64,000 nucleotides of DNA from Psococerastis gibbosa (Eukaryota; Arthropoda; Insecta; Psocodea; Psocidae): contig OZ020484.1 in the NCBI GenBank assembly GCA_963971405.1, forward strand, positions 16,430,001 to 16,494,000, written 5' to 3'. Position 1 is the stretch's first letter; the number at the start of each line of letters is the position of its first letter. Made by a program: the position numbers and the translations under genes. The notes beneath the pieces were generated by a model, which worked only from the letters and a program-made list of their open reading frames with translations, searched no databases and had not been told where the DNA came from. Below, piece by piece: positions 12,602 through 24,683 of this stretch.

Positions 12602-12739
12602 CCGTTTATTTGCAAACAGACAAAGTCCAATAATATGCAAATTGTGGAGTGGAGCGTTGGACAAAAACCTAGATGACAGGAGGAGTGTTGTCGAGCAGGC
12701 CAAAGCTCATCAAGGGCTGTAGAGCCAGAAGAAGAAGAA
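12466..12739 (+). pseudogene. LINE 3' end, interrupted by an (AAAT)n-tailed insertion
   Basis: It reads TGRRLAGRPRKRW-like codons followed, after an interruption, by an RDDWRSVVEQAxAHQGL-like end with stop at about 12720 and an agaagaagaa tail. The same family occurs at 20742-21131 and 62818-62990. Between the halves lies about 88 bp (12562-12649) that begins with eight or more AAAT units and contains tttgcaaacagacaaagtcc. In reverse complement this looks like a LINE/SINE tail with (TTTA)n, inserted on the minus strand. Confidence 0.7.
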
Positions 12740-13959
12740 TACATATTATACTAGATATGTTGAAGAACATTTGTTTTAAGCCTTAAAGGTATGTGACATC
12801 ATTGATATCGTTTGTTGAAATATGATGAAGGTGATCTCTGCAATTTGGTTTTGACACATAATGCTGTACGTGGGAGCCTGAATTACTGGTATAGTAAAGT
12901 CTTCCTGAACTGCACATCAGAAAGCGCATTTTCGTTGGTTATACAATACATTCACAAGTTAAACATTTTAACCCTTGCAACAATTTTGGAAACGTTGTAC
13001 TCTACACTATTTCAAACAATCTAGTAGTAGTAGTGTTCGTCGGGTTAATAACGACTTAGGCCTCATTTGGGCCCATAGAGCGACCCCGACTTGACTGTCC
13101 TATGCCAGCCCATAGGACAGTAGACCTCCTGATTATAGTGGATTCCGAACCACTTGGGAAACACAGTGAGGTCACACGAATAGTTCGGAGGTGACCAGGG
13201 CAAGTCCTACCATGTTTCCCTACCGGCACTGTGCACACGACCAAGTTATCTGCAGCTTTGAACCTGCTCTGGTCCGCTGGATTCAACTTGGTATGGCGGC
13301 CGGTCTTCAAGCACCCTAAACTCTGATACAAAACTAAACGAACTGGGTCACTCGCTCGACCTTGGAGGCCGCTTACAAGTCCGGTTATATTTTAAATCTT
13401 TGGTCCGGTAATACTGCAGGCAACATGTCATGGAAACGAAAGAAGCCAAAACATCACATTGGATGAGAACGGAGTCTGGACATGGGGTCGAAATCAAATA
13501 AGTGCTCCTCCGAACAAATAACTTGTCCGTCCAATATTCAGATGATGCGAAATCGAGAAATAACCTTGTTCCGAAATAAACCAGTTTCCTTTCCTTTTTA
13601 GAGAGAAATCCGGTCCATTCAAATCGTATTCGGCTAGTTGACTTTTTATCTTTCGCTGTTTCGCTTCTCTCTCTCTCCCTATCCCCTGTAAAAATCGGCG
13701 GTCGATAAAATGCAAATACTGTACTGTCTTTGGCTTACAATTCCATGATTATTTCTCTGATGTTGTTACTATTTTCATGATAGCCTACTACACTTATATC
13801 CCGTATGTACTGCAGATTGTTATGATGTTCAACTAAACGTGGATTTTAATGATGTAACTAGGCCCCTACAAAAATCTACAATAACTAGCTGTATGTAATT
13901 ATGATTTTTTTCTTTTTATTATGGCATCTAGTAATCTTTTCTAAATTTTACTAACAATA
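12740..13959. other. No gene seen
   Basis: 13030-13330 is more GC-rich than its surroundings but has no convincing frame; a short inverted tcctatg..cataggac lies at 13098-13119. Confidence 0.5.
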
Positions 13960-14330
13960 GTTGCAAGTAACTTGAGTAACTTTCAAGGTGACAGAATTTC
14001 TGCTAATAACATAAGCACTAGGCAAACAGGACGTGGTTTCCTTACGGTTCCTAATAAAAAATTAACACACAGCAGAAATTCTGTCAACTGTAGAGGTTTG
14101 AGTTACTATAATGATATGATCAGGGCCGGATACCTAGAAAATATTACATTGTCTGCAATTAAGAACTATATTTTAAGTCTACTCACTGATACAGATTAAA
14201 AAACTAACATAATAGAGTGAATTGTGCGGTGATCCCAACGCGCCTTTATTGGCTTTGTGGCACCGGTTATTAGAAGAATGTGAAATGTTTTTTTTTTGTT
14301 AAATACACGTATTATTATTATTATTATTTC
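13960..14330 (+). pseudogene. 5'-truncated CR1/L2-like LINE 3' end
   Basis: Codons 13972-14199 read ISTRQTGRGFLTVPNKKL, then RGLSYYNDMIRAGYLEN and SAIKNYILSLL-stop. The NTRxxxxxxLxxP ... G..YYN.. ... K..L pattern is the usual C-terminus of CR1/L2-type RT proteins. The following 3' UTR ends in tacacgtattattatt (ATT)n at about 14305-14330, a repeat tail typical of these clades. Confidence 0.6.
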
Positions 14331-14479
14331 TCTTCATTTAGCGGGAGTATAAGATCAATTTTAGGAGCAGTAAGCTTCATCACCACAATCATTAATATGC
14401 GATCACAAGGAATATCATTTGAACATTTGAGGATGCTAGTTAATTAAAAAATGTGCCAAAAATTAAAAATGATGGTAAT

Positions 14480-14756
14480 CAGGCGCGGATCTAGAATGAG
14501 CCCATAAGGAGGTGGCTAAGATTAAATACGATTTTTTTTTTTTCAAAAATAGGGCTGAAATATTGGAGTTTTACGCATTTTCAGAGCAATAAGGGTTCTA
14601 TATTGTAGGTAATTAATACAATCGAGCACAAGGGGGGCCCGGGAATAAAATTTGTGAAAAATAGGACTGATATAGTGGGGTTTTACGCATTTTGAGGAAC
14701 CTAATAGGGGGGGCTATAGCCCCCATAGCGCCCCCCCCCCCGTAGATCCGCGCCTG
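14480..14756. mobile_element. hAT-type MITE, 277 bp, with two internal 112-bp units
   Basis: Terminal inverted repeat caggcgcggatcta / tagatccgcgcctg and perfect TSD atggtaat (14472-14479, 14757-14764). Inside, tacgcatttt recurs at 14572 and 14684. The unit matches, in reverse orientation, the unit repeated three times in the element at 56803-57243. Confidence 0.93.
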
Positions 14757-14779
14757 ATGGTAATCAACGAGTACAATAT

Positions 14780-15253
14780 CTTCTTCTTCTTCTTTATATG
14801 CCTCTTCTAGCGAAGATTGGCGATTATCGCGGCGATTTTGACCTTGGAGAATGCTACTCTGAAAGTAGTAGTCGTAAACTTGCCAGATCAAAGTCGCAAG
14901 TTTTTCAACCAGGATATTGTTACTTCTGCCGGAAGCCTTCTAGTCTTTCTATCGTCCCTTGCGAAAGACGATATTTTTCGTTTCTCATCAAGTGGCCGAA
15001 GTATCGTAAGTTAGTTTCAGTTTCTTTAAAGTCATCAGCAACTCGGCTTCTGTATTCATTTTCTTCAAATCCTCGACATTAGGGACACGATCTCTCCAAG
15101 ATATGCGCAGTATTCGTTTGCGTGTCTCCATCTCAAATACATTGATTCTGTTCTCCACAGCTTGAGTAAACGTCCATCCAGAACGATTGGAAACACACAA
15201 TATTTCACTATTCTCAATCAAAGATACAACCTCAGATTCTGGCAACAAATAGT
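14780..15253 (-). pseudogene. Minus-strand 5'-truncated LINE with 8-bp target duplication
   Basis: The minus strand reads WTFTQAVENRINVFEMETR, then KRILRISWRDRVPNVEDLKK and NTEAELLMTLKKLKL, continuing with frameshifts to a KVKIAAIIANLR-like end and a GAAGAAGAA tail at 14780-14791. This is the C-terminal part of a jockey/RTE-like RT. tacaatat stands at 14772-14779 and 15254-15261, bounding the insertion. It lies 23 bases from the hAT MITE at 14480-14756. Confidence 0.75.
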
Positions 15254-15261
15254 TACAATAT

Positions 15262-16435
15262 AGGTAGCCTATTTAAGGTTAATTTTTATTTCTTGTATTA
15301 AACAGTAGTAAACTTCATTTTCAAAGCGAATGACTATCACCATAGCCTATTCAATATCAACCTTCTAGACTTCCGCTGGATCACGGGTGCTCTGGGAGTT
15401 TGGGACCATCTACAACATTTTACACGTTGCCCCGTTGAGTACAAGTACAACCATAACACTGTAGAGTTCATCTACTTAAGTCTGTACGCTAACCTATTAC
15501 GTTTTAGAAGAATAATATCTAGCATTTCATGGGACCCCGAACTTCCAAGTGTCGTAAACGTATTCCACAACATCGCAGCAGAACCTTTCCATTTTGAGCA
15601 CATGTTTTGTTAATCTAAATAGCGAATGGCTCGAATTTGATGGTCAAGGAGCTCCAAAATCCAATTTGCAATATTATTACTGTTTTCCCATCTTCACGTC
15701 AACCCCTTCCAATTCGTATTGATCCTCCCCTCGATTGCCTGTGTAAACGGGTTTCGGACAATTTTCTTCTACGACGGTACTTGACATTGGCTTTACATTA
15801 TATATCAAGACTTTATGACGGATCCTCCAGTTAGGTGGGGTGTAAACTTTGAAATTGTGTGTTGTTTATTGAATCCGACCTAAAGCTCATGTTTGTTACT
15901 TGTGTCCCTAGTTGTGACCATTATTTTCATTCATGTATATACTCTACAGTAACTGATGCAAATTCCGTACGAACACTGCACCTCTATTGCTAGCAGCTTT
16001 TTCCCGGTCTCAGTCTGTTTACCTGACAGTATCTATCCAATTCCTTTATGAACAATTTTGCAATATTTGGTTTCAACTGGGACGGGATTGGTCGTAAAGT
16101 TGGCTGCAAAGTTAGTGACCGCAGAGTGGGCTTAAGTTTCTGACATGGCCTCCCCAATGAGTTGCCCAACTTGGTGGTTCGGTAGCCACAAACCCAGGCA
16201 AATCTCATGATATTGCTGCTAGCCGCAAGAAAGCCGATGTAAAGGTTTTACTTTGCATATATAGGTTAGCAACTAAACTTTCATCGTTTTCACCACCAAA
16301 ACAGATTTGGTTCAAGGTCAAAAGTTCTATTTCCAACTATGCACAAGTGTTAGTAATAGGTAGTTCTAGTATAGTATAGTAGTAATAGATATTTCTCAAT
16401 TCCTATTCATGAATACAAAGGACTTAGGTCTTAAA
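15262..16435. other. No gene seen
   Basis: Unique sequence; 15360-15640 has codon-like stretches without a recognisable product. Confidence 0.45.
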
Positions 16436-16700
16436 TGGTCCGTCAGTATACAACTAGACTATGAAACGGAAGGTTCAGGTTTGAAACCCGACTTAAACGG
16501 AAACATGTTCCGCCTGACCTGGGTTCACCCAACCCGAATGAGTACCCTTACCTTCGTTGGTAGGGGAAAAATGAGGCTGCCGGAAATGTTACTGACCACA
16601 GCATCCCAAATAGAGCCGTAATCAAGAGAAAGAATCAATCATCCACCAGTCCTTAGGTACTCATTTTGAGTTGTCGCGCCACGGCGTCTTTTTTTCGTTC
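16436..16700 (+). repeat. tRNA-derived SINE, uninterrupted copy
   Basis: Starts at about gtccgtcagtatacaactag; B-box-like caggtttgaaacccgac; central block ctgaccacagcatcccaaat; ends gccacggcgtcttttttt. The second copy, at 30857, has a better A box (tagtccagttgg). Pol III type promoter inferred from the A and B boxes. Confidence 0.65.
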
Positions 16701-18510
16701 GTTAGTAATACAGATCAAGAAATAAAATTGCCTTTGATATCATTTATCAATTTTGGGTCTATAGGCCCACTCTTACAATTAACCCATAGTGATTAGTTTT
16801 CTAGGTCTGCCTTTTTGTGTTCAATCCTCATTAACCATTGGCAGCATAGTGTAGGCCTAGATATACTCCTTACGTCGCTGATACTGCAAAATGTCTTATG
16901 TCCAAAAATGCCTTTTACAGTCTTACAGGTTAACACACCATGGTGACCAAAATAAATGAATACACCTTATAGAAAACGGTCGCTTGTCAACAGCCAATAG
17001 GGAAGGAAGCAATAAATAAATAAAAATAATAAATAATTAAGACAAAAGTTAGATAGTTTTTTTTTATCCTGAAAAGTAAGCTTTTTACACATGTGACATT
17101 TTGCAGTATCAGCGACGAATTTGGGTGATTTTAAATGTCACCTTAGACCCTACCGTGAGCCGTAATTGCGGATCCACGGGGGGGGGGGGGGGTCATGACC
17201 CCCCCTAAATGAGTAAATTCATAAGAAAAGAAAAAAAATTGAATAGAACTCAAATTTATATAATATATAATGTGAATCACAGTTGTCAAGACAAGCCAAA
17301 ACGATCACATTTACAAAAATACAAAATACACCAGGGTACACGTCCGCATATTCAAGGTGAAATAGTAACAGAAAGCAGAAGCATGCGAAGTCCCTCATTC
17401 TGTTGCCATTTCCACTTGAATGCAAAGTCACCCGATCTGTCATACCTTATTTAATAGCTCATTTTTAAATAGGTTACGTCCCATTGAGAACGGGTCAATA
17501 TCATACTCATTAAATAATTTGTAAATTCTCTGCAAAGGATTCACATAGTGACCATATTATGTTTATTTCTTATTGGTAGGCTGTGCGTTCCCTAGGCGCA
17601 TAAAAACTGTTTATCGCCGGCGCCTAAGAATGCGAGCGAGTGATCTGTTACAAGGAACTAATATTGGTTTGATTAAAACAGCGTTCGCTTCGGCAACAAA
17701 AAATGCGCGATAAGCAGCGTTAATTATTAGGCTGAAGAATTAGTGTTGACAAGGGTGTCTGTGGTCTGTTGGTTTATGGCTGCCGTGCAGGACTGGAATG
17801 GGCCACTTGCTCCATAATGAGTGTCTTCAACCATGTGGTTTCAATTTTTACGCCTTTGCTCCTGCGCATAATTACTGTAATCTAAGATAAAATATGGAAC
17901 AGGGCAGCAGTTAAGAGAGGGCAAATGTTCACAAAAACAGACGTTACCGATGAATGGTTCTGTAGACTGTTGGTGACCTACTGCCTTTGGGTTAGAGCAA
18001 AATTTAATTGTACTTCCCAACAAAATGTCAAAAATCTCACAGCGCCTTAGAATTAATCGGCAACGACAGTGACTACAGGATTGTCCGCTGGTTAATGTGT
18101 ATGTATAGGCAGCTTGTGGTTTATTTTTACAGCTCGCCACCCTTTTGTTGTTATGTCTACAACGCTGGCAAGGGCTAATTTAATGCTAACATCTCCAACC
18201 TTCTACAATAATTTGTCAAAATAGTCAGTCTTAGATTTCGTTGCTAGTTTATTTTGCGGTTTACTGATTAACTTCGTTTAAATTCGTTGAGATTGTTACC
18301 TCTGAGGAAGTTGGAACTATTGAACTGATAGCACTGATGGCAGTAGACAAGGAAGGTTCAGATAAGAGAGAAATACCTTTGATAAATAATACAGGATTGC
18401 CACAGGCATTTGAAAAAGAGGAATAGGCCTATAAGGGAGCTTTCAAGCTTGTAACTGAAGAAGAATACTGGACCACTGCAATGCAATCAGCAATGATGAA
18501 TTTACAATAT
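16701..18510. other. No gene seen
   Basis: ttgcggatccacgggggg at 17167 resembles a hAT end next to a G tract, but no matching second end was found. Confidence 0.45.
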
Positions 18511-18518
18511 ACTGTAGG

Positions 18519-18684
18519 TAGGGCCGTGCCCAGGGGGGTGGTCCAAGGGGTCTGGACCCCCCCCCCCATATAATTTTTTTTATGTAAACCTGTATTGTTA
18601 GAAGAATTAATTAATTAATTAATTACGTAAAACAATTGTTGGACCCCCCCCCCCCCCCCAAATCAAAACCTGGGCACGGCCTTG
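18519..18684. mobile_element. hAT-type MITE, 166 bp, perfect 8-bp TSD
   Basis: Ends tagggccgtgcccagg and cctgggcacggccttg; TSD actgtagg at 18511-18518 and 18685-18692. The middle is AT-rich with two C tracts. Confidence 0.92.
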
Positions 18685-18737
18685 ACTGTAGGTCTATATG
18701 CAGCCTACTATTGTAGGTATATGCCAACAACAATACG

Positions 18738-19143
18738 TTTGCAAAGGAGCGACATATGATAATTGCGAGTGTAATGCTAGCAAATATTATTTAAGATTTA
18801 AAAAAAGGACAACGCGCATCATTTTATATATATCAGGTAGTAGCATGTTCTATCTTCTTAAAAAGTAAAAATTTGAAAACAACAAGAAACACGCATCATT
18901 TTATATACAGTAGTATGTTCTATCTTCTCAAAAAGTAAACATTCGAAAACAAAAAAGAAAACATTTGAATTCTAACGTAACTAGATTCTTAATTTTCTTA
19001 TTAGACTACGTTGATAACATCATGCTCATACAATCGTATTTGCCCGCGGCTTCCTGTGGATTTCAGCGAAGCTTTTAATACATTCTAAGGATTTGTTGAG
19101 TGTAATGCGGCATTGGACACCTTACATGTACGCTCCGCCACTG
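18738..19143. mobile_element. hAT-type element, inverted copy of the 48062-49054 outer element
   Basis: Ends with acgctccgccactg, the complement of cagtggcggagcgt. In reverse complement its interior follows the outer element at 48062, including the site where 48143-48813 is inserted there; here the site is empty (ttcgctga once). An internal tandem duplication of about 80 bp (gcatcattttatat, 18816-18965) makes it longer. The low-coordinate end is degenerate and no TSD is clear. Confidence 0.75.
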
Positions 19144-19251
19144 CATTGAAACAATACGTCATATCGTAGCTAACGTTAATAACTAAATAAGCAGAGTAGT
19201 TACTGTATTTGCCCAGTGGGCCGATTATGATGGTTGGTATTAACTTTTTTT

Positions 19252-19395
19252 GCTTTCCAATTTATACGTAGTATAAGGAAAGCTTTGTGACGGTCGAAAT
19301 TTTCGATTCCGAGATTTCAACGGATTTACACGTTTTAAGGTCCCAGGAACCCAAAAAAGTGTTTTTTACGAAATGTCTGTCTGTCTGTCTGTCGT

Positions 19396-19428
<33 letters not shown>

Positions 19429-20095
19429 GCGTCGATTTCCGGGCAAACTACACGGTCGATTTTAATGAAATTCGGCATGTAGGTTCACAAAAATCATACC
19501 TCGGAACAATTTTTTTTATTTGGGGCTAACTTAATTTGGGGGGTTTTATTCTCAAACAACTCCAAAAAACGTCTAAAAAAATTATTTCTCAAAAACGTCT
19601 CAACGATTTCTTTTAAATTCACATATATTGTAGTCGTTATTAATGTTAACGAAATGCCGGGGGTCGCTTGCCCCTGGATAGGTTGCTTCTGGGGGTAAAA
19701 AAATAAAAATAAAATTTAATGAAAAATGACTAAAAAATAATTTTTCTGTGAAACCTTTCTACCTTCAGGTATGTTTTAGGTGTTAAATTGAGTAACGAAA
19801 CCGGATAGGTTTCTTTTTTTTTAGAAAATTTTTTTAGAAAAAATGATAGAAAATTCACGCTCAAATGCATTGCGTGCCCTGCCAGTATTGCTGTGTGGTA
19901 ATGTGTTGCTCTGACCTATCTAGAATTTACCTCACCTCCAGTGACGTCAGGTGGACAACCCCCCCCCCTCCCCCTAGATATCGGAAATTTAACCATAGGA
20001 AAATTATTTACCGCATGAAATTACTCATTTTCTCTATCTACTAATTTTAATAAATTGGAAAGCATGTTCGAGTAAACTCGGCTCGGTTCTTTTTT
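19252..20095 (+). repeat. Dispersed (TGTC)-containing repeat, full plus-strand copy
   Basis: Begins tgctttccaatttatacgta, has ggtcccaggaacccaaaaaa, then (TGTC)n at 19375-19427, and ends aaattggaaagcatgttcg. The ORF reading LRSQEPKK...CLSVCLS over it is a by-product of the microsatellite. Confidence 0.8.
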
Positions 20096-20261
20096 ATTAT
20101 TAATTGGGGTGTAGGTGTTGCGCACCTATGCGCACTTCAGCCTACTGTTCCTATTGTGCCCCCTACAACAAAGTATCTACATCACTTACTCGAGACCTAT
20201 CTCCCTCAGGAGAGCCAGGATCTTGAGGGGGTTTAGAAGTGGTAAGTCTTTTCCACGGTAT

Positions 20262-20415
20262 TAACTTTTACTTTGGTATTAACTTACTCCTGGGGTTAAA
20301 ACTGTAAACAAACAAATTTTAAATAGCACTTTCCATTGTAAAATTATCTTCTTTACATTTTTAATACCATGGTATTATATTAACCCCGGTATTATAATCG
20401 CCACGATCGGGCTTG
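20262..20415. mobile_element. Partial TIR element, GCAGCCTGATC family
   Basis: ttaaccccggtattataatc, gccacgatcgggct and gcactttccattgtaaaatt match the right end and middle of 30546-30802. The left end is missing. Confidence 0.55.
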
Positions 20416-20741
20416 TGCAGAGGCCGAAATTAGGGCTATTGTCACAGGCAAAGTCTTATTTTAAGCGACTGATTAAAGGACGTGAGGATGCGGTGATAGT
20501 AATTAGTGTGAGGATGAGATTATTCGAGTAATTGAGTCGGGGAGTAAAGCACATCACCCGTGTTATCTCACACCCCATCCCATCTCTCTTCTTCTTTTTC
20601 CCCCTCTAACTGCTACTTACGCAACGATTGTCGAGAGGGACTTCTTCGGTTCCTTATACTTTGCTATTGCTTGATTATTACTTGTCCTATTACTTGACCT
20701 ATTGCAACATACAGCTCGAAAACCTGGAATATTACGGGCAA

Positions 20742-21131
20742 TGACGCAAACAAACTGAAAGGAAGATAATGAGGAGGATATGGACCCCTAAGCGAAGACG
20801 GGGAGTGGCGTATAAGAAACAACGCCGAAATAAACGCAATACTCAACGGAGACAACACAGTCCGGTTCATAAAAGCGCAACGCATAAGATGGCTGGGACA
20901 CGTCGTAAGAATTTCAGACGACCGTATGCTGAAAAAGATGTAAAAACCAAGCATGACAGGAAGACGACTGGCCGGATGTCCTCGAAAACGTTGGAAGGAT
21001 GAGTTGGAAACTGACCTTCGCGAATTGCGAGTCCGTAGATGGTTGAGCGTTGTACAAAACCGAGATGACTGGAGGAGTGTTGTCGAGCAGGCCATAGCTC
21101 ATCAAGGGCTGTAGAGCCAGAAGAAGAAGAA
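20742..21131 (+). pseudogene. LINE 3' end fragment (same family as 12466-12739)
   Basis: The frame reads EWRIRNNAEINAILNGDNT, then RFIKAQRIRWLGHVVRISDD, then an in-frame stop, then TGRRLAGCPRKRWKDELETD, ending at AHQGL-stop and a gaagaagaa tail. A 2-base loss near 20780 shifts the frame (MRRI/YGP). This is the longest of the three copies of this 3' end in the window and is clearly dead. Confidence 0.75.
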
Positions 21132-21139
21132 TACATTCC

Positions 21140-21690
21140 TTATATTCGTGATGGTCAATATTTTCGATTTCAGTAGATTTACATGTTTTGGTGTCCCTGA
21201 AACCACAAAAGTATTTTTTTTTTTTTTACCGAAATATATGTCTGTTAAGTACTGACAAGAATCTTATCTCGGGATATTTTGGGGGGAGGGATGACTCAAC
21301 TTTTAGGGTTTTACCCTAAAACAAACTGACAAAAATCATTTTTTTGTCATAAACGGCTCAAATTATTTTTTTTAATTCATAATAATTTTAGTCGTTATTA
21401 ATGGAAGCAAACCCCTTGATAGATTTGGTTCTGGTGGCTAAAAATAAAGAAAAGACTCAACTTTCATGAAAAAATGACCTTTTTCTTCTGTGGAACCTTT
21501 CAAACAGTTCGTTCTAACACTAACTTGAAGCATATTGTATGTGTTATACAGGATAACAAAACGAAACAGGTTGCTTTCCCATGTAATATTTTGGTCTTGA
21601 ATAAAAAATTGTTTATAAAAGAAATTATTGATAATTCATGCTCCTATATATTGCATACCCACCCGTTATTATTGTGTTACAATATGCTGG
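21140..21690 (+). repeat. Degenerate (TGTC)-type repeat copy
   Basis: cttatattcgtgatggtcaa, acatgttttggtgtccctga and ataacaaaacgaaacaggtt follow the family order with many changes. Confidence 0.5.
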
Positions 21691-21694
21691 TCTG

Positions 21695-21822
21695 CTCGGC
21701 AACATGTAAAGCAGGCGGTCCCGGGTGTGCCTGTGAGTGTAAGTGAGGGCTATATAGCCTTAACTGCGCCAAGTGGGCTTAATAATAGTACAAAGTCATT
21801 ATTTACTTATTTATTTAATCCA
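21695..21822 (+). repeat. Interspersed repeat with (TTTA)n tail, copy 3
   Basis: gtaaagcaggcggtcccggg, gagggctatatagccttaac and a tail ttatttacttatttattt; plus-strand orientation of the family at 28345 and 39120. Confidence 0.6.
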
Positions 21823-22189
21823 AATACAGTATGTTTTTAAATCTTTCATCTTGCTTTAATTCTAATGGCATATGGCCATTGAAACAACTCTTCGGCTGAT
21901 AGTCAAGATGGCCGTTTGTCTATTTTGACATGTCTATTTTGTTAATAACTTTATATATAAAGTTATTAATAATGTTATGTATAATGTTAATAACGTCCAC
22001 GAAGTCACTGAAGAAACTCTTTCATGGATACGTCTATTTTGCTCTGAATCAGGACTATTCTGTTAAGCAGATACCTATAGGTACATGAATAATATTATAA
22101 AATAACATTTACTTGTGCTGCTGTCGTTCGGTTGGTCGTTTCTCTATTAGCGAACATTAATGATCGATATGAATGTCTCATAAAGACAA

Positions 22190-22825
22190 CCAAAAACTAC
22201 CACGCTGCAAGTCATACAATATTAAAAGTTAAGAGTCTCTCGTTAAAACCAAACGCTACAGCCAAAATGACATTATGCTCTTAAGCTTGTGTCACATTGA
22301 CATGTGTAATGTGTAATGTAATGTGTAATGTTGCGCATGCTCAAACGCTCTTTGTTCTAGACCACGTTTTTACTCACTAAAACAAGCTTACCACACCCGA
22401 TTCCGCCCCCAAGTGAACAACTAAGCAAAAAACAACTAAGCCAAAATGACAATACTTTATGTTGGTAAGCTTATGTAACAATGGCAACGTAAAGTAGTTC
22501 GAAGGAACGAGTGTAATGTTGCGCAGGCTCGAACGCTCGTTGTTCTAGAATCTAGACCGACTAGAAACGTGGGTTTTTACTCACTAAAACATGCTTACCG
22601 CACCCAGATTCCGCCCCATGTAACAACTAAGCAAAAAGCAACTAACCCAAAATGACAATACTTTATGCTGTTAAGCTTATGTAACAATGGCAACCCAAAG
22701 CAGTTTGAAGGATCGAGTGTAATGTTGCGCATGTTCGAATGCTCGTTGTTCTAGACCGCGTTGTTCCTCACTAAAACAAGCTTACCGCACCCAGATTCCA
22801 CCCAAAGTGAACAACTAAGCTTGTA
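22190..22825. repeat. Satellite-like tandem array, about three units of 190-206 bp
   Basis: gtgtaatgttgcgca recurs at about 22323, 22511 and 22717; each unit continues with cgctc(g/t)ttgttctaga, ctcactaaaacaagcttacc and ccagattccgcccc. Confidence 0.85.
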
Positions 22826-23449
22826 GAGTGGAAAGGTAGAAAGGGAAATGAAATAATATGTTTTATGTAAGCGAGAGCGTCTCGTCAACGAAATTGTGCT
22901 TGTTAGCCCCTTCTTCTTCATTTCAAAGGTGAAAAATGACGTTCTCCCTTGCTGTATTCTGAATTATTCTATTTCCTATTTTCTCACCTTTCCACATGTT
23001 TCAAGTGTTATATTTCAAAATTTAAACCAGTAGACTATAAATTTTCTACCAAACAGTATGCCTAACTACTATTTTACCAACCAGGCTAATGTGCGATCAC
23101 ATTAACAATAATTATTCGAGTTATTTTAATAATAATATAGCAGTTGTTTGAATTTAAACAATAGTAGAAAAAACTTTATTTAAAAAAAACATGTTTTTAT
23201 TAGGCCCGGTACACACGGAGGATTCTCGCAGTCGCAATTTTCCCACGTCTTTTCAATTGTAGTAATAGGGCAAGCGTTGAATGGTTGGTGCAAACCCACA
23301 GGGCACAGAGTCTACTTCAGAAGATTTCTATGATCTGGCGTGTCTATGGGAAAACTGTGCACTTTCGTATCTACCAGCTTTAGAATTCGTCAATAATCAA
23401 AATCGAATCAATAATTGAAATACAAAAAAGTAGACATATAATACCCCTA

Positions 23450-23866
23450 TATGAACACCCCTATGATACAAGAAGGCAACAGACACGCCCACTTCATCAG
23501 CAACGTGCAAGAACCACACTAATACAACACCAAACGCAATACGTGGGAATCAAACATTACAACAGATTAAACATTAATTTAAAAGCAATCGAAAACATGA
23601 CAGCATTCAAAAAACAATTAAAAACATGGGTAAAATAAACCAAAGATACATAAGATAGGCAACAAATAAATACAGTAGCACACAGAATATCTCCATATAA
23701 CACTATAACAGAATACACTAACATGAGGAGGAAAAGCATAAACCGCGCACTGCGGTAAGACAAAAAAAAAACATAACCTCTAACCTCTCTGTCTAACCCT
23801 GCATCGAAAACCAAACTCTCTGATTATATACTTGTATTGTATTGTAATCCTCTGCTACTGTGGCTA
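23450..23866 (+). pseudogene. LINE C-terminus fragment with 3' UTR
   Basis: Codons 23455-23637 read HPYDTRRQQTRPLHQQRAR, then HYNRLNINLKAIENMTAF and KKQLKTWVK-stop. NTR/DTR then HYNxLP..I then FKKxLKxW is the standard end of CR1/L2/jockey-type RT proteins. The following A-rich UTR ends near cttgtattgtattgtaatcc (23831-23850). No target duplication found. Confidence 0.6.
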
Positions 23867-23871
23867 CAAAA

Positions 23872-24263
23872 GGCGCCCATTCCACCGACCGGCTAGGGCT
23901 ATTTATAAAAACGGTGACGTGGTAGCAGACATTCAAGACTTAGGTGGCGTTTCCACCGACCTCGCATTGCAGAATGCATGACATGCAATGACATTGACGG
24001 AAATTAGAATTTTTCTTTTTATAGAAATCTATTAAAATCTTTGTACTTAACATATCCCATGACGCCATTTTTTAATTTTAGTTTGTTTGTTTGTGATTTT
24101 ACTGTATGATCATTGATCAATTTTAACTATGGCATAGAGGAAAATAAACATTTCCGTCAATTCTGCAATGCGAGGTCGGTGGAAACCCCGCCTAAGTCAT
24201 GAATGTCTGCTACCACGTCACCGTTTTTGTAAATAGCCCTAGCCGGTCGGTGGAATGGGCGCC
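23872..24263. repeat. Foldback element, 392 bp, nested inverted repeats
   Basis: Outer arms ggcgcccattccaccgaccg ... and their complement; inner arms tttccaccgacctcgcattg. A unique AT-rich centre (acttaacatatcccatgacg). Closest relatives at 35265-35731 and 36682-37067. Confidence 0.88.
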
Positions 24264-24460
24264 AAAGACGTCGGCAAATCGTGGCTGCAAGAATCCTCCG
24301 TGTGTTATGCTGGCTATATACAGGAAGAACTGCATTAGCACCATGTCAACAGTTTAAGAAAAAGAAGTACACTGGTTAGTAACGTTAGATATAAATAAAT
24401 AAATAGATTATTTTCATGTCGTCTTCCATTTTCGTAGTTATAAATAGGCACAGGCCATAG

Positions 24461-24542
24461 ACAGTGGCGACCCCAACAAATAGTTACCATAGCATAGAAC
24501 GCCCCCCCCCTCCCCCCGAGAAATATTTCTGAGTCCACCCTT
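24461..24542. mobile_element. Possible short hAT-like MITE
   Basis: acagtggcgacc at one end, flanks ggccatag (24453-24460) and ggccacag (24543-24550), with an internal C tract. The terminal repeats match poorly, so this is tentative. Confidence 0.35.
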
Positions 24543-24683
24543 GGCCACAGATCGAAATAATGCGTAAACTTCTACACTTCAAACTTGATTGGTATATATT
24601 TTTTATTGCACTCCATTTTCCTGTATAACAAATTCCAACCAAAAATTTTTTTTTTTTTTTTTCAAAAAGATAAATCGCAAACA

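Larger units (their letters stand above)
23206..24312. repeat. 1.1-kb inverted-repeat bounded block
   Basis: cggtacacacggaggattct (23207) and agaatcctccgtgtgttatg (24290) are inverted, with about 45 bp of imperfect pairing. The block contains the LINE end 23450-23866 and the foldback 23872-24263. It may be an old DNA transposon with later insertions. Confidence 0.5.

Noticed and set aside
12385..12744. Minus-strand ORFs of 110-119 codons with YLFIYLFIYLFIY
   Set aside because: They are the (AAAT)n run and LINE antisense read in frame.
17160..17215. hAT MITE starting ttgcggatccacgggg
   Set aside because: Only one end found and no 8-bp duplication.
19287..19529. ORF reading LRSQEPKK...CLSVCLSVCLCVDFR
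   Set aside because: It is the (TGTC)n microsatellite of a dispersed repeat read in frame; the other copies have different broken frames, so it is not a gene.
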